Shown here one piece after another: positions 63,566 to 64,000 of a stretch of 64,000 nucleotides of DNA. This DNA comes from JAWKUK01 sp041398605 (GTDB lineage Bacteria; Planctomycetota; UBA1135; GCA-002686595): contig JAWKUK010000013.1 in assembly GCA_041398605.1 (NCBI GenBank), positions 124,001-188,000 on the forward strand, given 5' to 3'. The position numbers and the translations under genes were made by a program. Position 1 is the stretch's first letter. Each line of letters starts with the position of its first letter. Under the pieces are notes generated by a model that did no database searches, was not told the origin of the DNA, and was given only the letters and a program-made list of their open reading frames with translations.

Positions 63566-63855
63566 CAGGTGCGCTCCTCGGCGCTTTGCGCGGCGCGGGC
63601 GGACATCTCGCGCTCATACTCGGTGAAGCGCAGGACCGCGAGGGTGCTCGTGAAGCTGATCAGCGCGTAGATGATCGCGATGTCGACCAAGTCACCGCGG
63701 CCGATCATGAACCCGACGGTCGTGATCATAAGGACTGTCGCGGTCCCGAACATGTTGACCGCGAGGATGCGGTCATAGACCGTCGGCCCCTTCAGCGCGC
63801 GCACGAGCGCGAGCGCCATGGACACGAGCATCAGCAGGGCGGCAGCGCCATACAT
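63565..63855 (-). CDS. mnhF: Na+/H+ antiporter subunit F
   Basis: 96 residues, three membrane segments. RALKGPTVYDRILAVNMFGT and GRGDLVDIAIIYALISFTST are characteristic of MrpF/MnhF. The ATG at 63855 overlaps the mnhE stop (TGATG). The short charged C-terminus is not conserved. Confidence 0.93.
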   Translation of the reverse strand: MYGAAALLMLVSMALALVRALKGPTVYDRILAVNMFGTATVLMITTVGFMIGRGDLVDIAIIYALISFTSTLAVLRFTEYEREMSARAAQSAEERT

Positions 63856-64000
63856 CAGGATGGCTCCTTCGTTGCTGGGCGGCCGCCGACCCGCAGCGCG
63901 CGGCGCTCCATGGCACCTGAGCGCAGACCCGCGGCGGCGGCGTCCGTGAGCGCGTGAACGGTGACCTCGTTCTCGGAGACCTCCAGCGTGACCGTCCCTG
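63855..64000 (-). CDS. mnhE: Na+/H+ antiporter subunit E (partial, N-terminus outside window)
   Basis: Only the last about 48 residues are inside: GTVTLEVSENEVTVHALTDA, then AAAGLRSGAMERRALRVGGR and PATKEPS. The first part matches the MnhE C-terminal pattern (PGT...V...HAL), which follows its membrane domain. It is the upstream neighbour of mnhF in the usual E-F-G order. The rest lies beyond base 64000. Confidence 0.85.
   Translation of the reverse strand, partial: GTVTLEVSENEVTVHALTDAAAAGLRSGAMERRALRVGGRPATKEPS

Overview
The window is very GC-rich (roughly 70%), gene-dense chromosomal DNA. The most likely source is a Planctomycetota bacterium outside the classical model genera. Three secreted proteins share a C-terminal module that I remember mainly from that phylum. 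The window also has Gram-negative-style lipoproteins, parvulin-like chaperones and the MEP isoprenoid pathway. No rRNA, insertion sequence, prophage or CRISPR array was seen. Many neighbouring genes overlap as ATGA or GTGA, so translational coupling is common.

Layout. 1-1663: truncated aconitase acnA (minus). 1894-3081: secreted LamG-like protein. 3208-11899: minus-strand fatty-acid/acyl-CoA block: a frameshifted SDR, an aconitase-family hydro-lyase with an N-terminal swivel domain, two thiolases, enoyl-CoA hydratase, 3-hydroxyacyl-CoA dehydrogenase and two cyclophilins. 12028-13645: SirB1-like and Lon-N-domain proteins. 13796-15862: secreted protein with an internal duplication. 16175-17946: purE-purK, overlapping a convergent tRNA/rRNA methyltransferase gene at its 3' end. 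18821-27859: mixed minus-strand run (degenerate sulfatase-like lipoprotein, PLP ammonia-lyase, acylphosphatase, miaE, cobalamin adenosyltransferase, VanZ-like, anti-sigma-type kinase, nadC, helix-hairpin-helix protein), with a dus gene on plus. 27893-30732: MinD/FlhG-like ATPase, an unknown protein and ruvC. 30816-32038: ispD-ispF.

32076-33362: secreted C-type-lectin protein. 33525-35498: MsbA-like ABC exporter. 35712-37658: SurA-like protein, facing a divergent plus-strand cluster (37928-41731) of an unknown protein, a parvulin-like lipoprotein, a HEAT-repeat protein and a putative peptidase-like protein, all overlapping. 42007-45256: two tandem paralogous radical SAM proteins, then a membrane spermidine-synthase-like protein, a FUN14-like protein and a two-component system. 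50803-51041: a 24-codon ORF with a perfect Shine-Dalgarno and a tRNA-Gly. 51121-54083: ThiD-like kinase, DHH phosphoesterase and a TIM-barrel isomerase. 54524-56752: purB and an RNase HI with an N-terminal Cys/His motif. 56796-64000: a multi-subunit Mrp-type cation/proton antiporter operon (minus), running off the window in mnhE.

The most interesting parts are the coupled cell-envelope cluster at 37928-41731, the paired radical SAM genes, the shared C-terminal module of the secreted proteins, the small ORF beside tRNA-Gly, and the unusual Mrp operon. Two genes (SDR; HhH/nadC) have reading frames that look disturbed by single-base indels, which may be assembly errors. All functional assignments are by motif and family recognition from the sequence alone.
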